DNA from: Rhodococcus sp. G-MC3
GTDB taxonomy: Bacteria > Actinomycetota > Actinomycetes > Mycobacteriales > Mycobacteriaceae
Direction: 5' to 3'
DNA length: 64,000 bases
Assembly (NCBI RefSeq): GCF_030063335.1
Contig: NZ_JASISW010000009.1
Coordinates: 124,001-188,000, forward strand
Shown: positions 62,513-64,000 of the stretch, piece by piece
Position numbering within the stretch: the first letter of the stretch is position 1
Layout of the letters: every line of letters starts with the position of its first letter
The notes under the pieces: generated by a model
Databases searched by the model: none
What the model saw: only the letters and a program-made list of their open reading frames with translations
Told to the model about the DNA's origin: nothing
Made by a program: the position numbers and the translations under genes

Positions 62513-64000
62513 CGGAGTGCTCCGTCACTGGTCGGAATGTCACCGAGCTCGACAGCAAGGTCGTTGAGTTCGTAGATGCGCAGTCCTGGCTTCCACAGGG
62601 AAGCTTCGACGGTCACGATCACCGAATCGTTTCTGCGTTCTACTGCCTTGATGTGTACCTCGAGTTCGCATTGCCGATCGGTGGGCAGGAACTGGCCGCG
62701 GTATTTCCATGTGAAGTCGATGTCGGCCGGGATCGAGAACTGCGGATCGGCCATGCCCGAACCGAACCCGGCGTCGAGCATCCACTCCTGCACGGCCTGG
62801 ATCGCCGTCTCCACACCGAGCGATCCGGGGATGACCGGGTCGAGGTGGAAATGTCGAGCGAAGAACCAGTCGTCCGGATCTATCCGACGCACCGCATGCA
62901 GGTATCCGTTGCCGTGATCACCGCCACCGTCGACGACGTCGATCTGATCGAGCAGTGCCAACGTACCTCGCGAACACAAGCGCGCTCCCGATGTGCTCCG
63001 GCGCCCAGCGATGTCGATCGTGCGAACAGTGCTCGGCAGATTCGCCTCTCGCCAGGTCGGCTTCGTGCGCCCAGCGTCGAGGCCGGTCTGGTTGCCCAGC
63101 GCCTCGTCGCTGAAGTAGCCGAACATCGTCTCGCCTCGGTAGAACTCCTCCCCGTCGACCGAGAGGGTGTACTCGAACGTCTGGAGAGACGAACCGGGCA
63201 GCATGGTCGTCGACAGCAACCTGGACGACTGCGCAACGGTTTTGTCGCGCAGGTCAACCTGACGAAGCACGGTCGCCGTGCCGCCGAGGTTACGCAGGCT
63301 GAGGGTCTGATCGGGGGCGGTGAGCGTGGGGCCGACGTACAGACCCATCAGCAGCGCCGCTTGCAGAGACGTCTCCATGTACACGAAGTGCGGAGCCGAG
63401 TAATTGGCGCTGTCCGCGTAGTACCACGAATCGGCGGGAGAGTCGTATTCGCTGTCGTATGACGCCGAGCGGTCGAGAACCCCACGGGTGCCGTCGAATC
63501 GGCTGATACGGTCGACCAGAAGCAGACCGCCGGTCGGCAGCCGCGTCGACCGGTGCCCGGTGAAGTGCGCGAATTCGGGGCCGAGTGCGATCCCCTGGTC
63601 TCCGCGTGCGAGATGCGCCATATGGAACTCGTTGAGTAGAACTCGTTCTCCACCGTGGCCGATCCGGCCGGTCCAGTGATCGAGGGTGCCGCCGGTTCCG
63701 GGTCCGATCGCGGAACCGGACTTCTCCGTAACAGTCACCGTGACACTGATGCTCCGGCCGTCCCCCGCGATCACTTCGGCGGTGAGGTGCGGTCGGGGGA
63801 CGAGATCGATCTGCGTGACGACAATTTCGAGCTCGGTCGAACCGGTCTCGAGCCGTGACGGCGGCGCAGCGGTCAGTGTTGCGTCGACCAGACACAGATG
63901 CAGCCCGGCGTAGACGGCAAATGTCTCGACTGCTTGCACGGCCGCCGTCGTGGCATCACCGTCGAATCGGGCGCGCAGGCGACCGCGGCTCAACGCACCG
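62509..64000 (-). CDS. PfaC-like PUFA synthase subunit, C-terminal dehydratase part (truncated at the right edge)
   Basis: Only the last 497 codons are in the window; the frame is open to the edge. Two FabA-like hotdog dehydratase halves are visible: one around GGLLLVDRISRFDGTRG with VYMETSLQAALLMGLYVG, and a second with the active His in ARHFHLDPVIPGSLGVETAI. This double FabA-type tail is the hallmark of PfaC and HglC proteins, which carry ketosynthase domains before it. Those would lie beyond 64000. It is coupled to pfaD by a 4-bp overlap. Confidence 0.88.
   Translation of the reverse strand, partial: GALSRGRLRARFDGDATTAAVQAVETFAVYAGLHLCLVDATLTAAPPSRLETGSTELEIVVTQIDLVPRPHLTAEVIAGDGRSISVTVTVTEKSGSAIGPGTGGTLDHWTGRIGHGGERVLLNEFHMAHLARGDQGIALGPEFAHFTGHRSTRLPTGGLLLVDRISRFDGTRGVLDRSASYDSEYDSPADSWYYADSANYSAPHFVYMETSLQAALLMGLYVGPTLTAPDQTLSLRNLGGTATVLRQVDLRDKTVAQSSRLLSTTMLPGSSLQTFEYTLSVDGEEFYRGETMFGYFSDEALGNQTGLDAGRTKPTWREANLPSTVRTIDIAGRRSTSGARLCSRGTLALLDQIDVVDGGGDHGNGYLHAVRRIDPDDWFFARHFHLDPVIPGSLGVETAIQAVQEWMLDAGFGSGMADPQFSIPADIDFTWKYRGQFLPTDRQCELEVHIKAVERRNDSVIVTVEASLWKPGLRIYELNDLAVELGDIPTSDGALR

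Noticed and set aside
1-64000. tRNA, rRNA, CRISPR array, transposase, integrase or plasmid origin
   Set aside because: No such sequence or protein motif was seen by eye; short structured RNAs cannot be excluded without a covariance search.

Overview
The window is high-GC, densely packed actinobacterial DNA. Many starts are GTG or TTG, and neighbouring genes are repeatedly joined by ATGA or GTGA overlaps. The KstR2-type steroid regulon, the actinobacterial leucine/itaconate operon, the large set of acyl-CoA enzymes and the GapB-type GAPDH point to Rhodococcus or a close relative in the Nocardiaceae. This is judged from gene content; no marker gene was compared.

Region 1 (1-12.9 kb) holds the late steps of steroid degradation (rings C/D, the HIP pathway). 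It contains ipdC (cut by the left edge), ipdB, ipdA and echA20 on the minus strand, two SDRs on the plus strand, ipdF and fadE30 on the minus strand, then fadD3, an extra crotonase, three acyl-CoA dehydrogenases and kstR2 on the plus strand. A perfect match to the KstR2 operator sits between fadE30 and fadD3. A wider-spaced palindrome with the same half-sites sits between echA20 and the first SDR.

Region 2 (13-35 kb) is mixed metabolism: a DHFR-fold reductase, a flavoprotein, a GDSL hydrolase, an alanine dehydrogenase-family enzyme, the homogentisate operon hmgA-X-fahA with a MarR regulator, pobA with an IclR regulator, and a GapB-type GAPDH. Between about 29 and 33.2 kb lies a small membrane/stress gene group with several frame lesions. 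One of them is an exact 20-bp tandem duplication whose removal restores the frame. Two tiny coupled genes follow at 33.7-34.1 kb.

Region 3 (35-42 kb) is the leucine/isovalerate operon accD1-accA1-fadE19-maoC-citE, divergent from a BkaR-like TetR gene with an operator-like palindrome between them.

Region 4 (42.4-51.9 kb) is the most unusual part. It is a tightly coupled lipid cassette: membrane desaturase, stand-alone ACP, cyclopropane-synthase-like methyltransferase, cytochrome P450, type II thioesterase and fatty acyl-AMP ligase. A convergent P450-type reductase-ferredoxin fusion follows, then an acyl-CoA dehydrogenase, a hotdog thioesterase and an alpha/beta hydrolase. It has the logic of a small biosynthetic pathway that loads a fatty acid onto an ACP, modifies it and releases it. 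The FAAL/desaturase/ACP core recalls alkyne and polyyne cassettes.

Region 5 (51.9-58.9 kb) carries an MFS exporter and a Ugp-like ABC importer with a GpdQ/CpdA-like phosphodiesterase inside the operon, ending at a strong hairpin. Region 6 (58.9-64 kb, minus strand) is a PUFA-synthase-like operon: a PfaC-type dehydratase end (cut by the right edge), PfaD, a PLP decarboxylase and a GNAT acetyltransferase, all coupled by 4-bp overlaps. No tRNA, rRNA, CRISPR array, transposase or integrase was seen.
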